Part shown: positions 16,196 through 24,205 of the stretch, piece by piece
How positions within the stretch are numbered: the stretch's first letter is position 1
Layout: every line of letters starts with the position of its first letter
DNA from: Nitrosophilus kaiyonis
GTDB taxonomy: Bacteria; Campylobacterota; Campylobacteria; Campylobacterales; Nitratiruptoraceae
Assembly (NCBI RefSeq): GCF_027943725.1
Contig: NZ_AP025696.1
Location: forward strand, 248,001 to 312,000
Length of the DNA: 64,000 nucleotides
Reading direction: 5' to 3'
Position numbers and translations under genes: made by a program
Notes under the pieces: generated by a model
Database searches by the model: none
Told to the model about the DNA's origin: nothing
What the model saw: the letters and a program-made list of their open reading frames with translations, nothing else

Positions 16196-17125
16196 ATGCT
16201 AAAAAAAGGATGGTTTTTAATTCTTATTCCCATCCTTTTTATATCATGTTCAAATAAACTTCCAAATCTTCCTAAAAATATAGAAAATAAAAAAATACTT
16301 AATGTTCCTTATGTTTCTCAAAAAGAGTATTTTTGTGGACCAGCTTCGGTTTTAATGATATTAAAATATTGGCATAAAAAAGGAGATATTAAAGATATTC
16401 CAAAATATGATGAAATTATAAAAAGGCTCTATGTTCCTTCTAAAAAAGGGGCTTATCAGATTGAGATAAAATCAGCTATAAGAGATTATAATCTTTTATA
16501 TTTTGAAAAAAAAACCAATATTGATGAAATATTAAAAGCAGTAGATAAAAATATTCCTGTTTTAGTTCTTTTAAATCTTGCCTTTGAAAACTACCCAATG
16601 TGGCACTATGCAGTGGTAAGTGGATATGATTTAAGAAAAAGAGAGATTTATCTGCATTCTAGAAAAAAATATGAAGTTTTAAGTTTTTACAATTTTTATA
16701 ATCTTCATAAAAAAGCTAATTTTTGGACACTTTTTATAGTACCAAATGATTTTGATTTGGATTTTATCTCAAAAAAAGATTTTTTAAGAACTGCAGTAGA
16801 GCTTGAAAATGCAAAAAAATACGCTCTTGCAATCAAAGCATATCTTAATTTTTTAAAAAAATATCCTAATGATAAAGATCTACTATTTGGCCTAGCAAAC
16901 TGCTATTTTCTATCTAAAAAGTATAAAAAAGCAAAAAATATTTATCTAAAAATTATTAATATCGAAAATGACCCTTTAGTTTATAATAACCTTGCACTAA
17001 CATATTTAAATCTAAGAGAATGCAACAATGCAAAAGAAGCAATTTTTAAAGCAATGAATTTAGATAAAAAAAATTCAAAAATATATAAAAGTACTTTAGA
17101 AGAGATTTTAAAAAAATGTAGATAA
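16196..17125 (+). CDS. PA2778-family C39-like cysteine peptidase lipoprotein with TPRs
   Basis: A 309-aa lipoprotein: lipobox LFISC with Cys18, then a C39-like papain-fold domain (about 33-190) with YVSQKEYFCGPASVLMI carrying the likely catalytic Cys47 and MWHYAVVSGYD carrying His137, then two to three TPR units (about 195-305). It is expected to be membrane-anchored and to face the periplasm. It is coupled to the PA2779-family gene. This is the second C39-like enzyme within 15 kb, but it has a different architecture from the FapD-like one. The TAA stop forms the first three bases of the left island boundary repeat. Confidence 0.85.
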   Translation: MLKKGWFLILIPILFISCSNKLPNLPKNIENKKILNVPYVSQKEYFCGPASVLMILKYWHKKGDIKDIPKYDEIIKRLYVPSKKGAYQIEIKSAIRDYNLLYFEKKTNIDEILKAVDKNIPVLVLLNLAFENYPMWHYAVVSGYDLRKREIYLHSRKKYEVLSFYNFYNLHKKANFWTLFIVPNDFDLDFISKKDFLRTAVELENAKKYALAIKAYLNFLKKYPNDKDLLFGLANCYFLSKKYKKAKNIYLKIINIENDPLVYNNLALTYLNLRECNNAKEAIFKAMNLDKKNSKIYKSTLEEILKKCR

Positions 17126-17151
17126 TTGGTGGAGGTGTCGGGAATCGAACC
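17123..17151. other. attL, left island boundary
   Basis: A 29-bp copy of the ssrA 3' end (acceptor stem and T-arm, minus strand), identical to 33260-33288. It begins with the TAA stop of the PA2778-family gene, so before integration that gene and ssrA ended tail to tail with almost no gap. Past the repeat the tmRNA sequence stops abruptly. Confidence 0.9.
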
Positions 17152-17279
17152 TTATATTAATAATATTTTAAATTTTCTTAATGTTATCTATTAATTTCTA
17201 ATGTTCCCCAATATAAAGTATTTCGCTAATCTTTCTATTATATAAAGTTTTCTATAATTTTAGTAAGTAATTTATATTT

Positions 17280-17302
17280 TGGGTAGCAATAGGGTAGCAA
17301 AA
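17280..17302. repeat. Left 23-bp internal repeat, probable integrase arm sites
   Basis: Two copies of GGGTAGCAA 11 bp apart form a 23-bp sequence repeated perfectly at 33171-33193, close to the right boundary. Paired short direct repeats on both sides of a core att site are typical arm-type binding sites of tyrosine integrases. Confidence 0.7.
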
Positions 17303-17332
17303 TAAAAAGATATAAATCTTGAAGGGGACAGA

Positions 17333-18430
17333 TTGGCAAGAATAAAGAGCAAAAAATATACAGGAGTATACCTCAATAAGTTATCAAATGGAGATATTAG
17401 CTACTCATTCACTTATAAAGATGAAAACGGCAAAAAGAAATGGGTCAATGTGGGTAAAAAATCAGCTGGAATAACTGAGAAATATACTTACAACAAAAGA
17501 AATGAATATATCAATAAGGTTAAACTTGGAGAAGACCCACTAGAAGTGAAAAAATTACGCAAAAGTAAACTGTTGAATGAAGCATTTGAACTCTATATCA
17601 AAGATAGAGAACTGCATAATAAATCTTTGCATAATGAGATAGCTAGATATAATAACCACATTAAACCGACATTCGGATCGATTCCAATTGCATCTATAAC
17701 TCCAGAAGCTATACAAAAACTACAAAAGCAAAAAATAAATAGCGGATATAGCTATAAAACTGTAAATCATATAATCAACCTATTATCTACAATTATTAAC
17801 GTAGCTATAGAATATGGACTATATAAGGGAAATAATCCAGCTAAAAAAGTTAAACGCCTCAAAGTAGATAATGCAAGAGAACGCTTTTTAAATGTAGATG
17901 AAATTAAACTATTGCTTGATACAGTAAAAGGCAATCCTACTCTTTATCTTTTTTGCAATCTTGCATTATCAACAGGCGGACGACTTGAAACAATATTAGC
18001 AATTCAAAAAAAAGATATAGATTTAGATAATGGAACAATAAAGCTCAAAGACTTTAAAAACAATAGTACTTATACGGGTTTTATAAATAATATTCTACAC
18101 GCTTTGCTATCAGATTTGTTGCCAAAATTAAAAACAAACGATTATATATTGAGTAATAATAGCACACCTCTAACCTCTAGGCAGATTCAATCACCTCTTA
18201 AACCAATACTAGATCGACTCTTCAATCAAGGACTGCAGCCGAACGATAGAAAAAATAGAGTAGTTATTCATACTCTTCGCCACACTTTCGCAAGCCATTT
18301 AGCTATTAATGGAACGCCTATTTATACCATCCAAAAACTTATGAACCATAAAGATATAAATATGACTTTGAGATATGCTAAGCTTGCTCCAGATAGTGGA
18401 CGTAAAGCAGTAAATAATTTATACTCATAA
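17333..18430 (+). CDS. Tyrosine recombinase (site-specific integrase)
   Basis: A 365-aa integrase that recombines the att sites in ssrA. It has an N-terminal arm-binding-like domain (about 1-70), a SAM-like core-binding domain (80-175) and a catalytic domain (185-365) with Arg217 (STGGRLE), His313 and Arg316 (VIHTLRHTFA), His339 (MNHKD) and the nucleophile Tyr348 (LRYAKL). The start is TTG, with GGGGAC upstream; length suits the phage/island integrase class. It lies next to attL and reads inward. Its product probably binds the paired GGGTAGCAA repeats. Confidence 0.95.
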   Translation: MARIKSKKYTGVYLNKLSNGDISYSFTYKDENGKKKWVNVGKKSAGITEKYTYNKRNEYINKVKLGEDPLEVKKLRKSKLLNEAFELYIKDRELHNKSLHNEIARYNNHIKPTFGSIPIASITPEAIQKLQKQKINSGYSYKTVNHIINLLSTIINVAIEYGLYKGNNPAKKVKRLKVDNARERFLNVDEIKLLLDTVKGNPTLYLFCNLALSTGGRLETILAIQKKDIDLDNGTIKLKDFKNNSTYTGFINNILHALLSDLLPKLKTNDYILSNNSTPLTSRQIQSPLKPILDRLFNQGLQPNDRKNRVVIHTLRHTFASHLAINGTPIYTIQKLMNHKDINMTLRYAKLAPDSGRKAVNNLYS

Positions 18431-18998
18431 ATTATTTTCTACTGCTTACACGGCTATAAAAATACTTTGATATATGGACATATAAAGATTAATTATGAAT
18501 AGATAATTAAAAATAATCTACATCTGTCCACATACTACTTACAACTCCATAAAAAATTAATGTAGAAAGAATATAGAAATAATGTAGATAAATGCAGTTA
18601 ATATTATGCAAATACATCTCACGAATATCTTTCAATGAAATTTAGTAAAGGTCAATGTACTTGTATTGTAAAAAAAAACTTTTTTACTAAAAATAAATAT
18701 ATTATGCAACATATAATACTTATATAAAGGATAAGTATTTGCATCTTTTTAAATCTCCTACATGCTCAAGTGGCGCAAAAATTATATTGATAAAGTTATC
18801 CTTTAAAAGGGAAAATATGCATAGAAATGTTGGAAATGTACTATTTTATAGACTATTTGTATAAATTATATAAATTCTGAAATTCATACAATACTTTCAT
18901 TAATACTTATACTGATAATACTATCTTTAATCATGAATTTTTTAATTATTGCATAATCTCATATATAAATCTAAAATAATCTAAAATGGAGGTGAAAC
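18431..18998. other. Noncoding stretch between integrase and AlpA-like gene
   Basis: No gene was found in these 568 bp. The sequence is very AT-rich. Short words recur (ATTATGCAAATAC near 18615 and a complementary GTATTTGC near 18737), which could be regulator sites, but no clear hairpin, tRNA or promoter stands out. Confidence 0.5.
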
Positions 18999-19238
18999 AT
19001 GGAAAATACCACAAAGTTGATCTACGAAGATCTCAAAAATCGATACGGTAGAACAGTTATAGGAAAAAAGGAACTAGCTAAAGAGCTAGGAGTATCCATA
19101 TCTACCATTGATAATTATATCAGTAGAGGCTATGGAATACCACCATATAAAAAGCTTGGAGCCGCGCACAATGCACGAGTAATATTTAATATTGTTGATG
19201 TAGCAAACTTCTTATCTCAAACCATCAAAACAATGTAA
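18999..19238 (+). CDS. Small helix-turn-helix protein, AlpA/excisionase-like
   Basis: A 79-aa protein with GGAGGT before its ATG. ELAKELGVSISTIDNYISRGYGIPPYKKLG is a MerR/AlpA-type helix-turn-helix with the expected wing, ending in a short helix (VDVANFLSQ). Small proteins of this type act as excisionases or as transcription activators in integrated elements. Its position between integrase and replication genes fits that role. Which of the two it does cannot be told from sequence. Confidence 0.75.
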   Translation: MENTTKLIYEDLKNRYGRTVIGKKELAKELGVSISTIDNYISRGYGIPPYKKLGAAHNARVIFNIVDVANFLSQTIKTM

Positions 19239-19266
19239 AGGACAAAAATTAAATAAGGGGTGAACA

Positions 19267-19548
19267 ATGAATCTACAAAAAATTAGAAATCAGATAAAGC
19301 AAAGCGTAAATAGAGATATGACAAAAACTCTACTAGAATATTTAGGTTATAAAATCAGCAGTAATTATATGTTTAAAATTAGAGACGAGAGAACACCATC
19401 AGCCTCTATTAGAACAGATGGATATATTAAAGACTTTGGCAGCGGATGGGGAGGCGATATAGTTGCATTTATCCACGAACACCATAACACACCGTTAAAA
19501 GAAGCTACTCTTTGGGTAGCACAATGCTTAGGGATAAGATATGAATAA
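19267..19548 (+). CDS. CHC2-like primase N-terminal domain protein
   Basis: A 93-aa protein. The pattern FKIRDERTPSASI, then YIKDFGSGWGGDIVAFI, then LKEATLWVAQCLGI follows the DnaG CHC2 domain (HxEKTPSF, FGCGxxGDxixF, EAxxxLA), but the zinc-binding Cys/His positions are lost. It is therefore a zinc-free relative that may recognise template DNA for a primase. It overlaps the next gene by 8 bp, and the two probably make one split primase. Cytoplasmic. Confidence 0.7.
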   Translation: MNLQKIRNQIKQSVNRDMTKTLLEYLGYKISSNYMFKIRDERTPSASIRTDGYIKDFGSGWGGDIVAFIHEHHNTPLKEATLWVAQCLGIRYE

Positions 19549-20386
19549 TCTACCTAATCCCATTAACCTATCCCAACCGCTGCATAACTCACTACCGAGA
19601 CAAAATTATACCAATAAAGAGGAAAAGCAAAGCTTTAATCTAAATGAATGGCATATTAATTTTAAAAAAGCATTGAAACAACAAGAAAAGACTGCAAGAA
19701 AATATATTGAATTGCCAGAAGGCTTTGTAAATACCACAAGCTTGATGTATGAGCTAATAGATAGGGATATTTGGAGACTACCAAGAGGAAAAGATGTTAA
19801 AGATAGATATTTGGGATATAGCAGTAAATATGAAAGCTTAACTATCTCATTATTTAAAGATGATGAGGTTAAGACAATTTGTATAAGAGAAGCAATAGAC
19901 AAAGAAGGAAATCCTATAAAATGGAAAACATATGGAAGTAAGAGATTTATTCCTTATAGGATTTTTGATGAAGATGACCTAAGCTTATTTGTAGGATATG
20001 GAATAGGAGAGTTTTTATTGCTGGAGCTGCTAGAATTAAATTATATGATACTTCAAAGCGATAGCATAGCTTTTAATCTTGCTATTAATCCATATACGCC
20101 AGATATTAAAGATAGATACATATTTGCACTGCTTGATAATGATGATAGCTGCAAGAAAACATTAGAGTATTTAAAAGAACATTTTAAAAGCTGCAAAGTG
20201 TATCCTATAGATTTTGAAAATATTTTGGGTAAAGAGTTGCCAAAAGGTTATGACTTTAGAGACTTTTGCAATCAAATAGCAAGAGAAATAAGAGAAAATG
20301 GCAATTTGCCTAATCCTACAAAAGTAAAAGAAGCAATTTTAAAATATTTATCAAATGAAATTAAATTAATTATAGGGGGAAAATAA
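19541..20386 (+). CDS. TOPRIM-like primase-associated protein
   Basis: A 281-aa protein. The C-terminal half looks like a TOPRIM-type domain: a glutamate in VGYGIGEFLLLELL followed by the paired aspartates of FALLDNDDSCKKTLEYL, the positions that hold metal in primases. The stretch PKGYDFRDFCNQIA near the end recurs in element-borne primases. With the CHC2-like protein upstream (8-bp overlap) and the DUF3987 protein downstream (1-bp overlap) it forms a replication module. Priming of island DNA is inferred. Confidence 0.65.
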   Translation: MNNLPNPINLSQPLHNSLPRQNYTNKEEKQSFNLNEWHINFKKALKQQEKTARKYIELPEGFVNTTSLMYELIDRDIWRLPRGKDVKDRYLGYSSKYESLTISLFKDDEVKTICIREAIDKEGNPIKWKTYGSKRFIPYRIFDEDDLSLFVGYGIGEFLLLELLELNYMILQSDSIAFNLAINPYTPDIKDRYIFALLDNDDSCKKTLEYLKEHFKSCKVYPIDFENILGKELPKGYDFRDFCNQIAREIRENGNLPNPTKVKEAILKYLSNEIKLIIGGK

Positions 20387-21945
20387 TGGCAGAAATAATT
20401 AAAAATACATTGAAAGAATTAGAGGCACAAGGGGCAAAAACCCTTGAGCCAACAAGCGAGATAACTAGTAAAAGTATAGCACAAAATGAAATGGATAAAA
20501 AGGTTGAAAAATATATTAGCAGTGTTATTGACCCCGAATTACTACCATATCCTATAAAGGAGTATTTTAAGGATGTAAGCCAACGATTATACCTACCCTT
20601 TGAAGAAGTAGCTACAGCAGGTTTTGCATTTTTGTCCAACCTAATAACAGATAAATTATGCTTAATACCAACTAATGATATATCATATAAAATAATTCCA
20701 AACCTTTGGGGATGTATCATAGCTGAAAAAGGAACGAGAAAAACACCGCTTTTTCAAGCTTTTTCTAATCCTATTTATCAAAAACATTTTAGATATGTTG
20801 AAATATTCAAAGAAGAGCAAGAACGCTATGAGATGAGAATAAAAGCCCTTGAAAGCAAAAGAAAAGCATTAATTAAAGCAGAAGCCGAGAATAATGATGA
20901 AAAGATTGAAGAGATGAAAGAAGCCATTCATAACCTCGAAAAAAAGACAAAGAATAAGCCAAAAAGCCGCTATCTTATATTAACAGATACCACTAAGGAA
21001 AAACTTACAGATGTATTATCTACAAACTCTCAAGGCATTTTGATTTTTCAAGATGAGATTACAAGAATTATTTATAGTTTTGTAAAAGACCCAGAGATGA
21101 GAAGCCTAATACTTGAAAGCTGGAGTGGTGCAAGCAAACATACTATAGGCAGAATAAACAGAGGCGATGTAAACATTGAAAAGCTTACTATTGGATTATT
21201 TGGGGGAATACAGCCAGAACTATATAAACAGCTTGTTTTAGCCCAAGAAGATAATATTGCAAGTGGTTTTAATGATAGGTTTCAGCTACTTTATGTGGTG
21301 AAAGATTTTAAATACCAAATAACCGATAAAGAGCAAAATGAAATTATCTATAATGAGTTTAAAAAGCTTGTAGATACTCTTATAGATATGAAACTGGAAA
21401 ACTATACAAAAGCAAAAGAATATCCATATATAGAAGACCTTTATTATCTGAAGCTAACAGATGAAGCAAAAAAGATATTTAAGTCCTTTATGGAAGGACT
21501 TAACAATGAACTATCTCAAGAATATCCGCTTTTAAGAGGATTTTTGAGCAAAAGTGATAAGCTTTTAGGCTCTTTGGCTTTGCTACTGCATACCATAGAA
21601 GCTATAAATGAACCAAAAGAAAATAACTATATTAATGCAGACATAATGAACAGAGCCATAGAGATAACCAAATTCTACATCTATCAAGCTATTGAGGCAT
21701 CACATATTGCTATCCATTTAGAAGAGAAAAAAGAGATTGATTTTGAAAAGAAACGCAATAGAGTTTTAAGCTATACATTGAAACAGAAACTGCCAATTAA
21801 GTTAAGAGATATTTATCGTCCTTTAAAAGGAGTTAGCAAAAAGGAAGCTTTACAAATACTTGAGCCTTATTACATAATTGAAAAAGATGGACAAAGCTTC
21901 ATAGTCAAAGAACAAAAGAATAATGCCTTTGAAGTAAAAAATTAG
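20386..21945 (+). CDS. DUF3987-type replication ATPase
   Basis: A 519-aa protein of the DUF3987 type, found in phages, plasmids and satellites beside primase genes. Seen: the N-terminal family stretch (LLPYPIKEYFKDVSQRLYLPFEEVATAGF), a Walker-A-like IIAEKGTRKTPLFQAF, a coiled coil at about 140-190 (KALIKAEAENNDEKIEEMKEA), a Walker-B-like LIFQDEI and a downstream KHTIGRINRG segment. It probably unwinds or loads at the element's origin. It shares one base with the preceding gene. A 30-bp palindrome and several GTTGAC words follow within 200 bp and could be its binding sites. Confidence 0.75.
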   Translation: MAEIIKNTLKELEAQGAKTLEPTSEITSKSIAQNEMDKKVEKYISSVIDPELLPYPIKEYFKDVSQRLYLPFEEVATAGFAFLSNLITDKLCLIPTNDISYKIIPNLWGCIIAEKGTRKTPLFQAFSNPIYQKHFRYVEIFKEEQERYEMRIKALESKRKALIKAEAENNDEKIEEMKEAIHNLEKKTKNKPKSRYLILTDTTKEKLTDVLSTNSQGILIFQDEITRIIYSFVKDPEMRSLILESWSGASKHTIGRINRGDVNIEKLTIGLFGGIQPELYKQLVLAQEDNIASGFNDRFQLLYVVKDFKYQITDKEQNEIIYNEFKKLVDTLIDMKLENYTKAKEYPYIEDLYYLKLTDEAKKIFKSFMEGLNNELSQEYPLLRGFLSKSDKLLGSLALLLHTIEAINEPKENNYINADIMNRAIEITKFYIYQAIEASHIAIHLEEKKEIDFEKKRNRVLSYTLKQKLPIKLRDIYRPLKGVSKKEALQILEPYYIIEKDGQSFIVKEQKNNAFEVKN

Positions 21946-21990
21946 GTTGACATCGACAAATATCATAATAATAAAGATTTTATGGAAGTT

Positions 21991-22020
21991 TTATTGTCAA
22001 CCTTTAAAGGTTGACAATAA
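21991..22020. repeat. 30-bp perfect palindrome
   Basis: Each half reads TTATTGTCAACCTTT, with no spacer. No T-run follows on either strand, so it is a poor intrinsic terminator; a dimer-binding operator or origin element is more likely. Confidence 0.85.
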
Positions 22021-22195
22021 GTTGACATATTGAAATGGTTAGAATCAATATGAAAAGTGTCAACTGTATCAATGAGTGTCAACCTTTTTATTACCGACAC
22101 TAAATGAACCATATTATGGGTATTTTATTAACCTTAGTCAGTGTCAGTAAAGAAGATTTTTTTTATTTTAACTCTACAATATCATTCAATATAAC

Positions 22196-22237
22196 AATTG
22201 TGGGAAACGTTCGGTTTTATGGACAAATCCCACAATT
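22196..22237. repeat. Inverted repeat AATTGTGGGA, 22-bp spacer
   Basis: Arms 22196-22205 and 22228-22237 are perfect complements. The spacer includes AACGTTCGG. It may be an operator or part of the origin region. Confidence 0.6.
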
Positions 22238-22384
22238 CCAACAAATCCTATGTTTCCTATAATTTTCACCTTATAGAAGTGTGGAAAATTTTAAATATAT
22301 ACCTTTTTATTACTAATACTTTAGATAATATATGAATAAACTTCAGGAAATACATTAGTCCAAATCATATGGCTTATAAAGAAG

Positions 22385-22717
22385 CTATTTATTTGACTTT
22401 TCTATAAACTCAATAATCTCTTTTGCCATTTTAAAACCATCAAATATTCCTTTTTTAAGTTCGCTATCTTTTAAATTTTTTAACTCTTTTTCTTTTTTAT
22501 CAATCTGTTCTAAAAATTCTTGTTTTATCTTTTTGATTTGTGTTAAATAGTATGCAGAAAGGTCTGATACCCATGTTAAAGATTTAACAACTCCTTTTTT
22601 ATATTTTTCGCTACCATAATTGATATGTTTTGCATATTTATATGGAGCAGTTTTTGAGAATGTTAAATCGCTTACTTTATCTAAAAACTCTTCAACAGTT
22701 TTTTTTCTTTTTTCCAT
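22385..22717 (-). CDS. Small coiled-coil protein of unknown function
   Basis: A 110-aa soluble, lysine- and glutamate-rich protein. After VEEFLDKVSDLTFSKTAPYKYAKHINYG comes a long helix (about 50-100) with heptad spacing (YYLTQIKKIKQEFLEQIDKKEKELKNLKDSE). I do not recognise the family. It lies 58 bp downstream of the SRAP gene on the same strand and may be co-transcribed with it. Opposite in direction to the replication genes, it begins the cargo half of the island. Confidence 0.6.
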   Translation of the reverse strand: MEKRKKTVEEFLDKVSDLTFSKTAPYKYAKHINYGSEKYKKGVVKSLTWVSDLSAYYLTQIKKIKQEFLEQIDKKEKELKNLKDSELKKGIFDGFKMAKEIIEFIEKSNK

Positions 22718-22775
22718 ACAATAATTATAAATGAATATGAAAAAATATATAAAAAATTAATATTTTGTTAACTTT

Positions 22776-23477
22776 TTAAAATAAAGATTTAACAGGCTCA
22801 ATACATTTTTCATCATTATTGTTTGGATTGTTGACATAATCTGAAACCATATATCCTTCCATTTTATTTGATGGATATGGTTTTAGAAGAGATTTAAGAT
22901 AATCATAATTTTTATAATCTGAATCAAGCCAAACATTTATATCATTAAAATCTAATATTGCTGGCATTCTATCATGCACTTCTTTTATAAGCTCATTTGC
23001 ATTAACTGTTATTATTGTAGAAGATATTATAACTTCATTGCTTTGTGGTACATTCCAGTAATCAAAAAGTCCTGCGAATGCAAATGTATCTGTATCTTTT
23101 GGTTTGTAATAGTAGGGAATCTTTTTTCTTGATTTTGGAATTCTTTGCCATTCATAAAATCCATTTGCTGGGATAATACATCTTTGTCTTTTAAATGGTT
23201 TTCTAAAGGCTGGTCTATCTTCAAGGTTTTCTGCTCTTGCGTTTATCATTTTATTTCCCATTGTGATATCATCAGTCCAAAACGGTATCAGTCCCCATCT
23301 TGTATATCTATAATGATTAAAACTCTCAAGTCCTAAAGCAGTTGCAATATCTGATTGGGGATAGATATTGTAGCTTGGGGTAAAATTTGCGCTTACATCA
23401 TCTTTTAAAGGTTTTCCTACTCTTTTTAGTTCTTCTATAATTGTTTTTGTGTTGTAAAAGGTATATCTGCCGCACAT
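22776..23477 (-). CDS. SRAP-family protein (HMCES/YedK-like abasic-site sensor)
   Basis: A 233-aa protein that covalently traps abasic sites in single-stranded DNA. The start at 23477 gives MCGRYTF, so that removal of Met exposes the catalytic Cys2, as in all SRAP proteins; the frame runs 8 codons further upstream, but starting there would bury the cysteine. Other active-site residues: Asn79 (MINARAEN), Glu109 (GFYEW) and His168 (EVHDRMPAI). Length is normal. SRAP genes are common on mobile elements, where they may protect replicating single-stranded DNA of the element or the host. Confidence 0.93.
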   Translation of the reverse strand: MCGRYTFYNTKTIIEELKRVGKPLKDDVSANFTPSYNIYPQSDIATALGLESFNHYRYTRWGLIPFWTDDITMGNKMINARAENLEDRPAFRKPFKRQRCIIPANGFYEWQRIPKSRKKIPYYYKPKDTDTFAFAGLFDYWNVPQSNEVIISSTIITVNANELIKEVHDRMPAILDFNDINVWLDSDYKNYDYLKSLLKPYPSNKMEGYMVSDYVNNPNNNDEKCIEPVKSLF

Positions 23478-23600
23478 GGTACTCCACTTAAAATGAATCA
23501 AGATTTTTAATTATTTTTTTTATTTATTATTCTCTAAAATTTTCTCATTTTCAGATTGTAATGTTTTATTTAGATATTTTTCTATTTTTGACTATTTTTA

Positions 23601-23675
23601 ATTTTCTTTCACTTCTGCATTTCTTCATATATTCTGGTAAAGTATGAAATATTACTTATATTCTTAGCCATTAAT
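23601..23675 (-). pseudogene. Possible remnant of a metK 3' end
   Basis: On the minus strand this stretch resembles the last 80 bp of the metK at 24206-25687: AATTAATGGC then CCAGAATATATGAAGAAATG, against metK AATTGATGGC and CCAGAATATACAAAGAAACG, with frameshifts between. It lies just beyond the membrane-protein gene, so that gene is flanked by an intact and a decayed metK 3' end. Similarity was judged by eye and is modest. Confidence 0.4.
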
Positions 23676-23681
23676 TTTTTC

Positions 23682-24002
23682 TTAGTATATTTTAATTATG
23701 TCTGATGAGTCTTTCGTTTTGTAATTATCTGTATCATCATTGTCTTTTTCATTAGATAAAGCTTCAAAACAATAACCTAAAATCAATAAGGATATTGGAA
23801 ATAAAATAACAGCTAAAAATAAAAAACCCATAGCTTGTAATATCTGAAAATAAAATAAACTTGATATTAATGCAAATACTGATGAAATTGCAGTTAAAAA
23901 TAATGCTATACCTATCAATCCAAGAACTAATATTCTTAATGGCTTAATAATAATGAACAATAATATTATTATTAATATAATAAATTGATCCGTATCACTC
24001 AT
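23682..24002 (-). CDS. Small integral membrane protein, unknown function
   Basis: A 106-aa protein with two to three hydrophobic helices (about 7-27, 29-52 and 53-80) and a charged C-terminal tail with an acidic run (NEKDNDDTDNYKTKDSSD). I do not recognise a family. It lies between metK and a possible decayed metK 3' end, so it may be an inserted cassette. Small membrane proteins beside nucleic-acid enzymes on islands are sometimes toxic or defence effectors; nothing here shows that directly. Confidence 0.55.
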   Translation of the reverse strand: MSDTDQFIILIIILLFIIIKPLRILVLGLIGIALFLTAISSVFALISSLFYFQILQAMGFLFLAVILFPISLLILGYCFEALSNEKDNDDTDNYKTKDSSDIIKIY

Positions 24003-24205
24003 AATAATCTTCCTATAGAGAGTATTAAATAAACTGTGTTAACCACTAAAAACCCTTTGAAATTCATCTTGTATATTTTTGCAAAATTTCACTGAAAATA
24101 TACAAAGCTTAGGATAAATTTCGCTCCAATTTCTGATTTTTGTATTACTCCATTTTAAATGTTACTTATTATTTATCTTTCTTATTCGGAAAATTATTTT
24201 CTTAT

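Larger units (their letters stand above)
21946..22384. other. Noncoding stretch with palindrome and GTTGAC cluster, candidate origin
   Basis: These 439 bp hold no gene. Seen: the words GTTGAC or GTCAAC at about 21945, 21997, 22012, 22021, 22069 and 22078, in both orientations; a 30-bp perfect palindrome at 21991-22020; and a 10-bp inverted repeat at 22196-22205 / 22228-22237. A cluster of short repeats directly after replication genes fits an iteron-type replication origin of the island, but could also be operators. Confidence 0.5.

Noticed and set aside
21991-22020. Palindrome as an intrinsic terminator of the DUF3987 gene
   Set aside because: No T-run on either side, and it sits among GTTGAC words that suggest protein binding.
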